A stretch of 38,201 bases of DNA from a virus: IMG/VR virus record IMGVR_UViG_3300047300_000255, positions 1 to 38,201 of that record. The stretch is one strand, 5' to 3'. Made by a program: the position numbers and the translations under genes. Positions 1 through 7,953 of the stretch are shown piece after piece. The number at the start of each line of letters is the position of its first letter. The stretch's first letter is position 1. The notes below the pieces were generated by a model, which was not told the origin of the DNA, made no database searches, and worked only from the letters and a program-made list of their open reading frames with translations.

Positions 1-2
1 TT

Positions 3-611
3 GAAGCATTGATGAGTCAAACCAATGGAGTTACTTCAGTTGGTATGCGCTCTAATCATCCGCTTGTCTTGGTTACTAACGACACAGAACGCGCCCGTAT
101 TGATACCAGCGGTAACTTGCTGGTGGGGGGAACAAGTCAAACTAATTCAGCAAAAGTTGAATCGTTTTTTAATGGGGCAACATTAAACGGGTTTGTTTCA
201 AACGACACATCATCAGCAAACGGAACTACCTTTTTTATGTGTTCCAACAATGGAACAAACATTGGAACTATTGCTCGTGTGGGTACAACATCTGCTGTTG
301 TGTATAACACCACTTCAGATCAACGTCTTAAATCAAACATTGAAGATTCAGCACCAGTTCTTAAAAAATTGATGGATGTAAAAGTTCGTCAATATGATTG
401 GACAGAAGGAGAGTTACATCAAGATTATGGTTTCGTTGCTCAAGAGCTTGAACCTATTTTGTCCGGAATTGTGACAAAAGGTAAAACAGAAGAAGATGTT
501 TGGCAACTTGATTATGCAAGGTTAACTCCACATTTAGTCAAAGCCATCCAAGAACAACAAGCCATCATTCAAACGCTAACAAGTCGTATTGAGGCTTTGG
601 AGAACAAATGA
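3..611 (+). CDS. Tail fibre/spike protein, C-terminal part with S74 intramolecular chaperone (partial)
   Basis: The frame is open at the left edge, so this is the C-terminal 202 residues of a longer protein whose start lies outside the window. The first part is fibre-like (ERARIDTSGNLLVGG, a motif also found in the fibre cut by the right edge). It is followed by an S74 endosialidase-type chaperone: SDQRLKSNI at about nt 316-341, then the conserved GFVAQEL, and a C-terminal heptad-like helix (QEQQAIIQTLTSRIEALENK). In this family the domain trimerises the fibre and then cuts itself off at the Ser-Lys site; both residues are visible. The gene overlaps the next one by ATGA, so the two are probably translated together. 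The role in host-receptor binding is inferred from the family. Confidence 0.88.
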   Translation, partial: EALMSQTNGVTSVGMRSNHPLVLVTNDTERARIDTSGNLLVGGTSQTNSAKVESFFNGATLNGFVSNDTSSANGTTFFMCSNNGTNIGTIARVGTTSAVVYNTTSDQRLKSNIEDSAPVLKKLMDVKVRQYDWTEGELHQDYGFVAQELEPILSGIVTKGKTEEDVWQLDYARLTPHLVKAIQEQQAIIQTLTSRIEALENK

Positions 612-1726
612 GTATCACAGTAAACGGAACCAATGGCCTGACTTTCAATGATGGGTCAGCACAGAACACAGCAGCTACTGGCTTTGGCTTCAAGAACCGC
701 ATCATCAATGGTGCGATGATGATTGACCAGCGTAATGCTGGGGCTAGTGTTACTCCTACAAATGCTCAATATTCTGTTGATCGTTGGGCGGCAGTGTTGA
801 CGCAAGCATCAAAGTTTACGATGCAGCAGAACGCTGGTTCTGTTACTCCACCAGTTGGGTTTACAAATTACCTCGGTATTACATCATCTTCTGCATACAG
901 CGTTTTAACTGGCGATGCTTTTGGTTTTTATCAGTGGGTTGAGGGATTCAACTGTGCCGACCTAGCGTGGGGTACGGCAAATGCTCAAACCGTTACGTTG
1001 TCGTTCTTGGTTCGCTCTAGTCTTACAGGTACTTTTGGTGGCAGTATCATCAACAATGCGGCAAACAGATCGTATGTGTTTAGCTACACCATTAGCGCCG
1101 CAAACACATGGGAACAGAAGACCATCACGATTGCCGGAGACCAATCAGGAACTTGGCTGACTAATAACGGCGCAGGCATCATGGTGCGCTACGGTATTGG
1201 TTCTGGTTCTACATTCACAGGTACTGCTGGTTCTTGGGGAGCAGGTAATATTGTTCAACCAACAGGTTCTGTTAGCGTAGTCGGAACATCTGGAGCCACT
1301 TTCTACATCACAGGCGTTCAACTCGAAAAAGGCTCAACCGCCACATCGTTTGACTACCGCCCGTATGGTACTGAGTTGGCTTTGTGTCAGCGGTATTACG
1401 CAAAGACCTTTCCGCAAGGGACAGCGCCAGCGCAAAACGCAGGGGTAGGCGGTGCTGTAGGCGGTCAAGATAGTGGAAGCGGCGCTTATGGGTCACAGTT
1501 ACAGTGGCGTTTCCCAGTAACAATGAGAGCGTCTCCAACAGTTGTTTCGTATAACCCGTCAGCTGCAAATTCAAACATACGGAACACAGCTTTGAATACA
1601 GACTGCACAACGGTTGCTTCAAACATAACCACTTCGGATTCTGAAACTAGCTTAGTGGGTGTATCTTCTACGCCAACAGCAGGGACAAACCTAGCAGTTC
1701 ATTTCACAGCATCTGCGGAGCTATAA
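608..1726 (+). CDS. Tail fibre / receptor-binding-type structural protein
   Basis: This 372-residue protein begins with the phage fibre pattern SITVNGTNGLTFNDGS and then RIINGAMMIDQRNAGAS and YSVDRW, which mark a common family of phage tail proteins with a beta-sandwich, carbohydrate-binding-like domain. Near residues 240-260 it has the typical ITGVQLEKGSTATSFDYRPY followed by ELALCQRYY. The C-terminal part (about residues 270-372) is a low-complexity beta-rich tip that usually varies between phages. It follows the S74 fibre with an ATGA overlap. Base composition looks somewhat richer in GC than the capsid genes, which fits an exchangeable fibre module. Identification as a fibre is firm; the receptor is unknown. 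Confidence 0.8.
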   Translation: MSITVNGTNGLTFNDGSAQNTAATGFGFKNRIINGAMMIDQRNAGASVTPTNAQYSVDRWAAVLTQASKFTMQQNAGSVTPPVGFTNYLGITSSSAYSVLTGDAFGFYQWVEGFNCADLAWGTANAQTVTLSFLVRSSLTGTFGGSIINNAANRSYVFSYTISAANTWEQKTITIAGDQSGTWLTNNGAGIMVRYGIGSGSTFTGTAGSWGAGNIVQPTGSVSVVGTSGATFYITGVQLEKGSTATSFDYRPYGTELALCQRYYAKTFPQGTAPAQNAGVGGAVGGQDSGSGAYGSQLQWRFPVTMRASPTVVSYNPSAANSNIRNTALNTDCTTVASNITTSDSETSLVGVSSTPTAGTNLAVHFTASAEL

Positions 1727-1924
1727 ATGTATAAGCAAATCAAACCATTGCAGGGTGTTGTTTTGAGTAATGTTGTTCAGCGCATCCAAGACAACGCATT
1801 TATCCCTTTCGACCCCGCCAACACAGACTACCAAGCCTATTTGAAATGGCTGGACGCTGGTAACGCTCCTCTTGGAGCTGATACTCCAGAGGCTGCTGAC
1901 GCAGCGCCAGCTCAAGAAGGCTAA
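1727..1924 (+). CDS. Small fibre-associated protein (possible tail fibre assembly chaperone)
   Basis: A 65-residue protein starting immediately after the stop of the fibre gene. The core FIPFDPANTDYQAYLKWLDAGN matches a short motif (IPxDPxNxDYQxYLxWxxxGN) found in small proteins encoded just downstream of phage fibre genes. The C-terminus is Ala/Pro/Glu rich and probably disordered. Position and motif suggest a fibre-assembly helper or fibre-associated protein; there is no direct evidence for the activity. The gene closes the fibre block, and a strong promoter follows. Confidence 0.65.
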   Translation: MYKQIKPLQGVVLSNVVQRIQDNAFIPFDPANTDYQAYLKWLDAGNAPLGADTPEAADAAPAQEG

Positions 1925-1957
1925 CTAAAATAATTACAAAAAAGTACACAAAAGTGC

Positions 1958-1986
1958 TTGACAAGACATAAAAAATAGTATATATT
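1958..1986 (+). promoter_or_regulatory. Sigma70-type promoter for the head/tail operon
   Basis: TTGACA at 1958-1963, a 17-base spacer, and TATATT at 1981-1986. This is close to the host housekeeping consensus and lies in the 93-base gap before the gene at 2018. Predicted transcription start is about 1993, giving a leader of roughly 25 bases. It would drive the scaffold, capsid and tail genes. Confidence 0.75.
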
Positions 1987-2017
1987 ACGTTCTTATTAAC
2001 TATATAGGTCTCCTTCA

Positions 2018-2260
2018 ATGGACAAAGATCTTACAAAATTCTACGATGATGCCTTCGACATGATGGCTATGCCGGGTTGGAAAGACCTCATGGAAGACAT
2101 CCTCAAAGTAAAGAATAGCTACGACAAGATATCTGCTGTCACGGAAACACACCCTTTAGATTTTCGTCGGGGACAGTTAGATATTTTGAACTGGTTATAC
2201 GGGCTAAAGGGAGCCTATGAGCAAACTTACAAAGATTTGCAAGAGACAGGTGAGATTTAA
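2018..2260 (+). CDS. Conserved small phage protein, function unknown
   Basis: An 80-residue acidic protein with the core FYDDAFDMMAMPGWKDLMEDI and, later, RRGQLDILNWLYGLKGAYEQTY. Proteins with this F(Y/D)-GWK-RG-LN layout are found next to head genes in several marine and freshwater podoviruses, but I know of no assigned function. No signal peptide or membrane segment is seen. It is the first gene after the promoter at 1958 and is followed six bases later by the zinc-ribbon gene. Confidence 0.7.
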   Translation: MDKDLTKFYDDAFDMMAMPGWKDLMEDILKVKNSYDKISAVTETHPLDFRRGQLDILNWLYGLKGAYEQTYKDLQETGEI

Positions 2261-2265
2261 AAGTC

Positions 2266-2499
2266 ATGCCTCGTCGTATATTTGAATTTCTTTGTGAGAA
2301 TGGTCATCGTACTGAAGCTTTTGTTGACACAGAATGCCACGCAACTCCTTGTAAGGAATGTGGCGCTGAGGCAATAAGAGTCGTAAGTGCCCCTACCATG
2401 AAGTTAGAAGGCTTTACAGGCTCTTTTCCAACAGCCTATGACGCATGGGAACGAAAGCGGGCTGAAAAGCTTGCTATCGAAAAGAAGCAAAACGCTTAA
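2266..2499 (+). CDS. FmdB-like zinc-ribbon protein
   Basis: A 77-residue protein. The N-terminal half is a putative zinc ribbon: IFEFLCENGH at residues 4-13 supplies Cys and His, and CKECG near residues 30-34 supplies the second pair, followed by AIRVVSAP. This is the layout of the FmdB/CxxC_CXXC_SSSS regulatory-protein family, common near phage scaffold genes. The C-terminal half is helical and basic. It sits between the unknown protein at 2018 and the scaffold. Its role in the phage is not known; nucleic-acid or protein binding is an inference. Confidence 0.7.
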   Translation: MPRRIFEFLCENGHRTEAFVDTECHATPCKECGAEAIRVVSAPTMKLEGFTGSFPTAYDAWERKRAEKLAIEKKQNA

Positions 2500-2518
2500 C
2501 GGCAATTTGCGTAAAGCA

Positions 2519-2545
2519 GAACTCATAAGTAGCGATACCGAGTTC
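2519..2545 (+). promoter_or_regulatory. Inverted repeat before the scaffold gene
   Basis: GAACTC at 2519-2524 pairs with GAGTTC at 2540-2545. An inner GTA-GCGA-TAC would close with a GNRA-type tetraloop. AT-rich sequence with T-runs follows (to about 2571). It may be an mRNA processing or pausing structure in the 85-base gap upstream of the scaffold gene. The stem is short, so the call is weak. Confidence 0.3.
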
Positions 2546-2605
2546 ATATTTTAAATATTTTTATCCTAGAACCACATCTTAAACGTGGCAGGAAAAGGAA
2601 TTAGT

Positions 2606-3379
2606 ATGTTAGTAGATGATAATGAAGATAGTACTTTAGGTGAACTCGACGTAGTTGAACAACTCACCACACCGCCTAAGATTGAAGAGGATCATCAAGC
2701 AGAAGACACAATCCCTGAAAAATACAAAGGGAAGTCAGCTCAAGAGATCATCAAGATGCACCAAGAGGCTGAAAAGCTCATTGGTAAACAGGCACAAGAA
2801 GTTGGCGAGGTACGTAAACTTGCTGATGAATTGTTGAAACAAAGTCTATCAAGCAATAAACCTACTACTACTGAAGTAGAGCCTGAAATTGACTTTTTCG
2901 AAGATCCTCGGAAAGCAGTTCAAAAAGCTGTAGAAACTCATCCGGATATTCTCGCTGCACGTCAAAGTGCTCAAGAGTTTAAAAAGATGCAGATTCAACA
3001 GAAGTTGGCACAGAATCATCCTGACTTTGGCAACATCGTTCAAGATCCTGAGTTTGCGGAGTGGGTAAAACAGTCTCCTATTCGCACTCAGTTGTACGCA
3101 AAAGCCGATGGTGAGTTTGATTATGACAGCGCAAATGAATTGTTGTCTACCTTCAAACAACTTAAACAAGTTAAGACAAAACAGGTAGAAACTGCTGGTA
3201 AAGAAACACTGAAACAGAACTTGAAAGCTGTTGCTGTGGATACTGGAGGTACTGGTGAATCTTCAAAACGAGTCTATCGTCGGGCCGACCTTATTCGGCT
3301 TCGAATGAGTGATCCGGATCGTTATGAAGCTTTGGAGCCTGAAATCATGAAGGCTTACGCTGATGGGCGTGTTCGGTAA
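2606..3379 (+). CDS. Scaffolding (capsid assembly) protein
   Basis: A highly charged, largely helical protein of 257 residues directly before the major capsid gene, the standard position for the scaffold of T7-like phages. The N-terminus is acidic and disordered. IPEKYKGKSAQEIIKMHQEAEKLIG (about 36-60) is a typical scaffold-like segment, followed by a helical region. The basic, helical end (residues ~220-257) would be the capsid-binding part by analogy. I chose ATG at 2606 because AAGGA sits six bases upstream; an in-frame GTG at 2585 has no ribosome-binding site and would add seven residues. Expected role: internal scaffold for procapsid assembly, lost before or during packaging. Confidence 0.8.
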   Translation: MLVDDNEDSTLGELDVVEQLTTPPKIEEDHQAEDTIPEKYKGKSAQEIIKMHQEAEKLIGKQAQEVGEVRKLADELLKQSLSSNKPTTTEVEPEIDFFEDPRKAVQKAVETHPDILAARQSAQEFKKMQIQQKLAQNHPDFGNIVQDPEFAEWVKQSPIRTQLYAKADGEFDYDSANELLSTFKQLKQVKTKQVETAGKETLKQNLKAVAVDTGGTGESSKRVYRRADLIRLRMSDPDRYEALEPEIMKAYADGRVR

Positions 3380-3416
3380 TTTATTAATTTAATTTGTATA
3401 TTTAGGAGTATTTAAA

Positions 3417-4361
3417 ATGGGTCTCGGTACTAATCACGTAACCACCACTACAGCAGCTAACTTTATTCCAGAGATTTGGAGTGATGAAATTGTAGCTGCA
3501 TATAAGCGCAACTTGGTTGCTGCTAACCTCATCAAGAAAATGAACTTCAAGGGCAAGAAAGGTGACACCGTTCACATTCCAGCTCCTACTCGTGGTTCCG
3601 CTTCTGCTAAGGCTGCATCGACTCAAGTGACTCTGATCGCTGCTACAGAATCAGAAGTTCAAGTGTCTATCAACAAGCACTATGAGTACAGCCGCTTGAT
3701 CGAAGATATCGTTGAAGCACAAGCTTTGTCGAGCCTGCGTTCGTTCTACACTGACGATGCTGGCTACGCTCTGGCTAAACAAGTTGATACTGACCTGATC
3801 CGTTTGGGTCGTATCTCTAACGGTGGTGTTGTCGGTACTTCTGACTACGCTACTTCTGCCACTAGCACCAACGCTTTCATCGGTTCTAACGGTACTACTG
3901 TGTACAACAGCTCTAGCTCTAACGCTGCTGCTTTGACTGATGCTGCTATCCGTCGCACTATTCAACGTCTGGACGACAACGATGTGCCTATGGATGGTCG
4001 TTTCTTCATCGTTCCTCCCTCAAGCCGTAACACTTTGATGGGCTTGGCTCGTTTCACTGAACAAGCTTTCGTTGGCGAACAAGGTGGTAACAACACTATC
4101 CGTAACGGTGAAATCGGTGATGTGTATGGCGTGAAAGTGTATGTGTCTACTAACGCTGACACTGCTGCTGGCACTTCTGGCACTGACCGTATCGCTTTGA
4201 TGGGTCACAAAGACGCTTACGTGTTGGTTGAACAACAAGGTATCCGTTCACAAACTCAGTACAAACAAGAATACCTCGGTACTCTGTTCACTGCTGACAC
4301 TTTGTACGGTGTTGCTGAGTTGCGCGACTACTCTAGCGTGGCTTTGGCTGTTCCAGCTTAA
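3417..4361 (+). CDS. Major capsid protein
   Basis: A 314-residue protein after the scaffold gene with TTTTAANFIPEIWSDEIVAA near the N-terminus, then KGKKGDTVHIPAPTRG, and a C-terminal part with GEIGDVYGVKVYVSTN and YVLVEQQGIR. This layout is that of the HK97-fold coat proteins of T7-like marine podoviruses. Codon choice is strongly biased (CGT, GGT, AAC, GCT), more so than in neighbouring genes, as expected for the most abundant virion protein. A clear AGGAG lies 10 bases before the ATG. A stem-loop follows the stop codon. Confidence 0.92.
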   Translation: MGLGTNHVTTTTAANFIPEIWSDEIVAAYKRNLVAANLIKKMNFKGKKGDTVHIPAPTRGSASAKAASTQVTLIAATESEVQVSINKHYEYSRLIEDIVEAQALSSLRSFYTDDAGYALAKQVDTDLIRLGRISNGGVVGTSDYATSATSTNAFIGSNGTTVYNSSSSNAAALTDAAIRRTIQRLDDNDVPMDGRFFIVPPSSRNTLMGLARFTEQAFVGEQGGNNTIRNGEIGDVYGVKVYVSTNADTAAGTSGTDRIALMGHKDAYVLVEQQGIRSQTQYKQEYLGTLFTADTLYGVAELRDYSSVALAVPA

Positions 4362-4377
4362 TATTAGCTAGACTGAA

Positions 4378-4400
4378 GGGGACTCTCATAAGGAGTCTCC
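4378..4400 (+). terminator. Stem-loop after the capsid gene (weak terminator or mRNA end)
   Basis: GGGGACTCT (4378-4386) pairs with AGGAGTCTCC up to 4400, leaving a five-base loop; one G-U pair lies in the stem. Only three T residues follow, so it may be a partial terminator or an mRNA-stabilising 3' structure that makes the capsid message more abundant than the distal one, as after gene 10 in T7. Confidence 0.5.
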
Positions 4401-4429
4401 TTTGGCCTATCTAATAAGAGGTTAATAAT

Positions 4430-4624
4430 ATGTCAGCTACATTTCGTTGTCTTATCAGCGGTCAAACCGTTACATTTGAGCATCAAGTCGATATTGACTC
4501 AATGAAGAACCATCCTGACTATGAGCCTGTGGTGGAACCTACTCCAGCAACTGTGGTAGAGGAAGCACCTAAGAAATCAGTGGGCCGTCCCAAGAAGACT
4601 GAAGCATCTAACGAAGGTGCTTAA
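4430..4624 (+). CDS. Small conserved head-region protein with AT-hook-like tail
   Basis: A 64-residue protein preceded by an AGAGG ribosome-binding site. The first half (FRCLISGQTVTF ... DIDSMKNHPDYEPV) matches a short family encoded after the capsid gene in many podoviruses. The second half is Pro/Glu/Ala rich and ends with KKSVGRPKK, an AT-hook-like GRP core. It could be a minor head component or decoration protein; DNA contact through the GRP motif is only an inference. No membrane segment is seen. Confidence 0.65.
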   Translation: MSATFRCLISGQTVTFEHQVDIDSMKNHPDYEPVVEPTPATVVEEAPKKSVGRPKKTEASNEGA

Positions 4625-4626
4625 TC

Positions 4627-4830
4627 ATGGATGAAGTCTCAGCTCGTGAGTTTGGGAAGTTGGAAGCACAAGTAGAAGCCCTACAAGAAGAAGTTTCTAG
4701 TTTACGAAAAGATGTTAAATGTCTTCTTGAGCTTGCCAATAAATCCAAAGGTGGTTTCTGGATGGGGATGACTATTGCCTCTGTTGTTGGTGGTCTATTT
4801 ACCTTCTTCGTAGATAGATTTTTTAAATAA
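4627..4830 (+). CDS. XhlA-like coiled-coil membrane protein
   Basis: A 67-residue protein. Residues ~7-42 form a heptad-type helix (FGKLEAQVEALQEEVSSLRK), followed by GG and one hydrophobic segment (FWMGMTIASVVGGLFTFFV, ~45-63) and a basic end. This is the layout of XhlA-type (haemolysin/holin-accessory) small phage proteins. It lies two bases after the previous gene, in the head-tail region rather than the lysis cassette, so a structural or ejection role is equally possible. Confidence 0.65.
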   Translation: MDEVSAREFGKLEAQVEALQEEVSSLRKDVKCLLELANKSKGGFWMGMTIASVVGGLFTFFVDRFFK

Positions 4831-4839
4831 GGATAAATA

Positions 4840-5019
4840 ATGGCTACTAAACCTAAGACAAAAAGTGCTAAACAAGCTAAAGTTGGTAAAGTCATGCACG
4901 AGTTCAAAACAGGTACTCTGCATAGCGGTAAAGGCGGCCCTGTCGTTAAGTCTCAGAAGCAAGCAGTAGCTATTGCAATGTCTGAAGCTGGCATGTCAAA
5001 GAAGACTAAGAAGAAGTAA
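4840..5019 (+). CDS. Small basic protein, DUF6496-like
   Basis: A 59-residue, very basic protein. Its core VGKVMHEFKTGTLHSGKGGP followed by VVKSQKQAVAIAMSEAG matches the small family I recall as DUF6496, common in bacteria and phages. Lys-rich ends flank the core (starts MATKPKTK, ends SKKTKKK). A GGATAA motif precedes the ATG, and the gene fits exactly between its neighbours at 4830 and 5025. Function is unknown; nucleic-acid binding is suggested only by charge. Confidence 0.75.
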   Translation: MATKPKTKSAKQAKVGKVMHEFKTGTLHSGKGGPVVKSQKQAVAIAMSEAGMSKKTKKK

Positions 5020-5024
5020 CCATC

Positions 5025-5687
5025 ATGGCACTGCCTACCTATCTCTCCCTTGTTAACGAAGTATTAGTACGTCTTCGTGAGCCTCAAGTAACTACAGTTA
5101 ATGAGAATTCAGTAAGTTCTCTTGTTGGTTTGTTTGTTAATGATGCTAAACGTGAATGTGCTGATGCTTATGATTGGGATGCTTTTAACTTTGCTGTGAC
5201 AGTTACCACAGTGGCTGACCAATATGAAGGTTATAGCGTAACAGGCGCTGGTGTCCGTTGTAAAGTGATGGACGTTATCAACACTAGCCGTCAATATCCT
5301 CTTGAGCCGATGGATCATGCAACATTGGACTTGATGGCTTACGGTACAGCTAACCCACAAAAGACAACCCCATTCAACTATATCTTTGACGGTGTTGACA
5401 GCAACGGCGATGCTAAGGTTAATTTTTGGCCTATCCCTGATGCTGCTTACAACATTCGATTTAGCTTGAATGTCCCTGAAGAGAACTTCTCATCTGATTC
5501 AGACACAACATATCTTCCTAAAGAACCTATCGTCCTCGGTGCTCTAGCTCGTGCTTTGGTGGAACGTGGTGAAGACGGTGGCTTGACTAGCTCTGAGTGC
5601 TATGCCTTGGCTAAGAAGTCTTTAGGTGATCTGATTGCTATTGAGTTGTCTCGTTCTCCTGAAAACGATTCTTGGGTTCCTAAGTAA
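5025..5687 (+). CDS. Tail tubular protein A-like head-tail adaptor
   Basis: A 220-residue protein whose start (LPTYLSLVNEVLVRLREPQV) and end (LGALARALVERGEDGGLTSSECYALAKKSL) are those of the gp11-like adaptor of T7-type podoviruses. In that family it forms the dodecameric ring between portal and tail nozzle. FNYIFDG and KVNFWPIPDAAY lie in the central beta region. The stop codon overlaps the start of the next gene (TAATG), matching the conserved adaptor-nozzle gene pair. Confidence 0.85.
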   Translation: MALPTYLSLVNEVLVRLREPQVTTVNENSVSSLVGLFVNDAKRECADAYDWDAFNFAVTVTTVADQYEGYSVTGAGVRCKVMDVINTSRQYPLEPMDHATLDLMAYGTANPQKTTPFNYIFDGVDSNGDAKVNFWPIPDAAYNIRFSLNVPEENFSSDSDTTYLPKEPIVLGALARALVERGEDGGLTSSECYALAKKSLGDLIAIELSRSPENDSWVPK

Positions 5688-7234
5688 TGACTCAACCTTT
5701 ACAAGCCTTTTCTATTACAGCTCCCGGCTTCATGGGGCTTAATACTCAGGACTCATCTCTTGATTTAGCCTCCGGCTTTGCTTTGGTAGCTAATAATGCC
5801 ATCATTGACCAATATGGTCGTGTAGGTGCTCGTAAGGGTTGGAGTAAACAACACAGTACCTTAGCTGCTCTAGGCACTGCTGATGTTAAGACTATTGCTG
5901 AGTTGACCGATGCTGCTGGAAATACGTATACTGTTTGCGCTGGTAATAATAAGCTATTTAAGCTTGTCAGTGGTGTTCTTACTGAACTTACTTTTAACGG
6001 TGTAGGCACTGCTCCTACGATTACAGATAGCAACTGGTCTACTGCCTTCCTTGATGGCGACTTGTACTTCTATCAACGTGGTCATGTTCCTATTGGTTTT
6101 GATCCCGGCACTTCTACTACGACCTACTACCGTGTAGACCAAGAAACAGGTTATAACGGTACAGTTCAACAAGCTAATATTGTTATCAGTGCCTATGGTC
6201 GTATTTGGAATGCTGATACATCTACAGACAAAGTAACTGTTCAATGGTCAGACACCAAGAATCCCCATAAGTTCGGATCAGGTACAGCAGGTACACTAGA
6301 CACAACTACTGTGTGGCCTAAAGGTGGGGATGTTATTGTAGGCTTGGCTGCTCATAATAACTTCTTGTTTATCTTTGGTAAGCATAACATTCTTGTCTAT
6401 CAAGGAGCTAATACACCATCTACGATGACTCTGTATGATGTCATTACAGGTATTGGCTGTATCGCTCGTGATTCTATTGTTAATACAGGCACAGATGTAA
6501 TCTTCTTGTCTGATACTGGCGTTCGTAGCATTACTCGTACTATTCAAGAGAAGTCAGCACCTATGCGCGATTTGTCTAAGAATGTGCGTAATGATTTGAT
6601 GTCTGCTGTAGCAAGTGAGGACAAAGCAACAATTAAAGCTGTCTACTCTCCGCTTGATGCTTTTTATCTGCTGACTCTCCCTGTATTGAAGACAGTATAC
6701 TGTTTTGATATGCGGGGAGTGCTTCAAGATGGTGCAGCAAGGGTGACTACTTGGACAGACATGGAGCCTAAGAGCTTCTGTGTCTTAACTGATGGCTCTT
6801 TGTTAATCGGTAAAGAAGGATTTATCGGTAAGTACACAGGGTATTTGGATGACACAGATACTTATCGTTTCCAATACTTCACAAACCATACTGATCTAGG
6901 TCAGCCTTCAGTTACTTCGGTATTGAAACGATTGAGTGCTGTTGTTGTAGGCGGAACAAATCAAGCTGTGACTTTTAAGTGGGGTTATGACTTCACTGGT
7001 AATTATCAAGCTCAAAACGTATTGATTCCTACACAAGGTGTATCTTATTACGGTGTAGCAGAGTATAATACTTCAGCAGCGGAATATAGCACAGGTATTG
7101 CTTTGCAAACATTAAAAGTGTATCCAACTGGTTCAGGTAAGGTAATTCAAACAGGATACGAAGCAGATATTAACAATGCACCTTTGTCCATTCAAAAAAT
7201 TGAGATACACGCTAAGAACGGAAAACTTCTATGA
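5687..7234 (+). CDS. Tail tubular protein B-like nozzle protein
   Basis: A 515-residue protein, shorter than T7 gp12 (about 790), but following the adaptor as in all T7-like phages. The N-terminus has the recurrent GFMGLNTQDSSLDLASGFAL and NAIIDQYGRVGARKGW. It continues as beta-propeller-like repeats (VQWSDTKNPHKFGSGTAG, FLFIFGKHNILVYQGA, VIFLSDTGVRSI). Such proteins form the tail nozzle and help seal and open the DNA channel. It overlaps the next gene by ATGA. Confidence 0.85.
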   Translation: MTQPLQAFSITAPGFMGLNTQDSSLDLASGFALVANNAIIDQYGRVGARKGWSKQHSTLAALGTADVKTIAELTDAAGNTYTVCAGNNKLFKLVSGVLTELTFNGVGTAPTITDSNWSTAFLDGDLYFYQRGHVPIGFDPGTSTTTYYRVDQETGYNGTVQQANIVISAYGRIWNADTSTDKVTVQWSDTKNPHKFGSGTAGTLDTTTVWPKGGDVIVGLAAHNNFLFIFGKHNILVYQGANTPSTMTLYDVITGIGCIARDSIVNTGTDVIFLSDTGVRSITRTIQEKSAPMRDLSKNVRNDLMSAVASEDKATIKAVYSPLDAFYLLTLPVLKTVYCFDMRGVLQDGAARVTTWTDMEPKSFCVLTDGSLLIGKEGFIGKYTGYLDDTDTYRFQYFTNHTDLGQPSVTSVLKRLSAVVVGGTNQAVTFKWGYDFTGNYQAQNVLIPTQGVSYYGVAEYNTSAAEYSTGIALQTLKVYPTGSGKVIQTGYEADINNAPLSIQKIEIHAKNGKLL

Positions 7235-7932
7235 GTAATTATACCAAAAGCACTAACTTTACTAGCAAGGACAGTCTTTCCTCTGGTAATCCTTTAAAGA
7301 TTATTAAAGGTTCAGAGTTTGATACTGAATTCAATGCTATTGCTACTGCTGTAGCCACTAAAGCCGATTCTACAAGCCCTACTTTAGTTACTCCAGTGTT
7401 GGGTACACCTGCTTCAGGCACTCTGACAAACTGTTCAGGTCTTCCTTTGTCTACAGGCGTTACAGGAACTCTTCCAGTGGCTAATGGTGGCACAGGTGTA
7501 ACTACTTCAACAGGCACAGGTAATACTGTTCTTTCAGCAGCTCCTACTTTGACAGGCGATGCAACAACTACTGGAACTTTCAAAGCTACAGGATCTTCTA
7601 GTATGCTTGGGTATAGTGGGAGTGCTCGTACTTCTGTTACTCAAACAGCTGGCTTAACTATTACCGTAGATCGTCCAAGTTTTACTTTGACAACACATAA
7701 TGGAACATCATATGCTAACGGGGCTAGTTTTACTTTTACAGTGAATAACGCTTTGGTAGACACAACAAGTACTATTATTATCACAGATTCTACTGCGTGG
7801 TCTGTTTCTTATTCTGTATGGCGTGTAGAGGCTTTTTCTTTAGCTAGTGGGTCTTTTAAGATTCGAATGACTAATGTAAGCGGTGCAACAACGACAGCAG
7901 GTATGACAATGAATATCACTGTCTTATCTTAA
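7231..7932 (+). CDS. Fibre-like virion structural protein
   Basis: A 233-residue protein. The N-terminus (YTKSTNFTSKDSLSSGNPLK, then GSEFDTEFNAIATA) is a typical virion-attachment segment of podoviral fibres. It is followed by the glycine/threonine-rich stretch PTLVTPVLGTPASGTLTNCS and TGTLPVANGGTGV seen in many phage fibres. The C-terminal ~110 residues are beta-rich. It lies between the nozzle gene and the ejection-protein genes and overlaps the nozzle by four bases, so it may be a short fibre or tail tip attached to the nozzle. Confidence 0.7.
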   Translation: MSNYTKSTNFTSKDSLSSGNPLKIIKGSEFDTEFNAIATAVATKADSTSPTLVTPVLGTPASGTLTNCSGLPLSTGVTGTLPVANGGTGVTTSTGTGNTVLSAAPTLTGDATTTGTFKATGSSSMLGYSGSARTSVTQTAGLTITVDRPSFTLTTHNGTSYANGASFTFTVNNALVDTTSTIIITDSTAWSVSYSVWRVEAFSLASGSFKIRMTNVSGATTTAGMTMNITVLS

Positions 7933-7953
7933 TTACTACTAAGGATAAAGAAT

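Noticed and set aside
2585-2605. GTG start for the scaffold protein
   Set aside because: No ribosome-binding site before it, whereas AAGGA is well placed before ATG 2606.
3651-4238. Minus-strand frames opposite the major capsid gene
   Set aside because: They are antisense to a codon-biased coding gene (Ser/Val/Thr-rich by mirror effect) and have no start signals.
7239-7583. Long open frame on the minus strand inside the fibre-like gene
   Set aside because: Its protein is Val/Pro-rich repeat antisense to a well-supported fibre gene, with no ribosome-binding site; a shadow.
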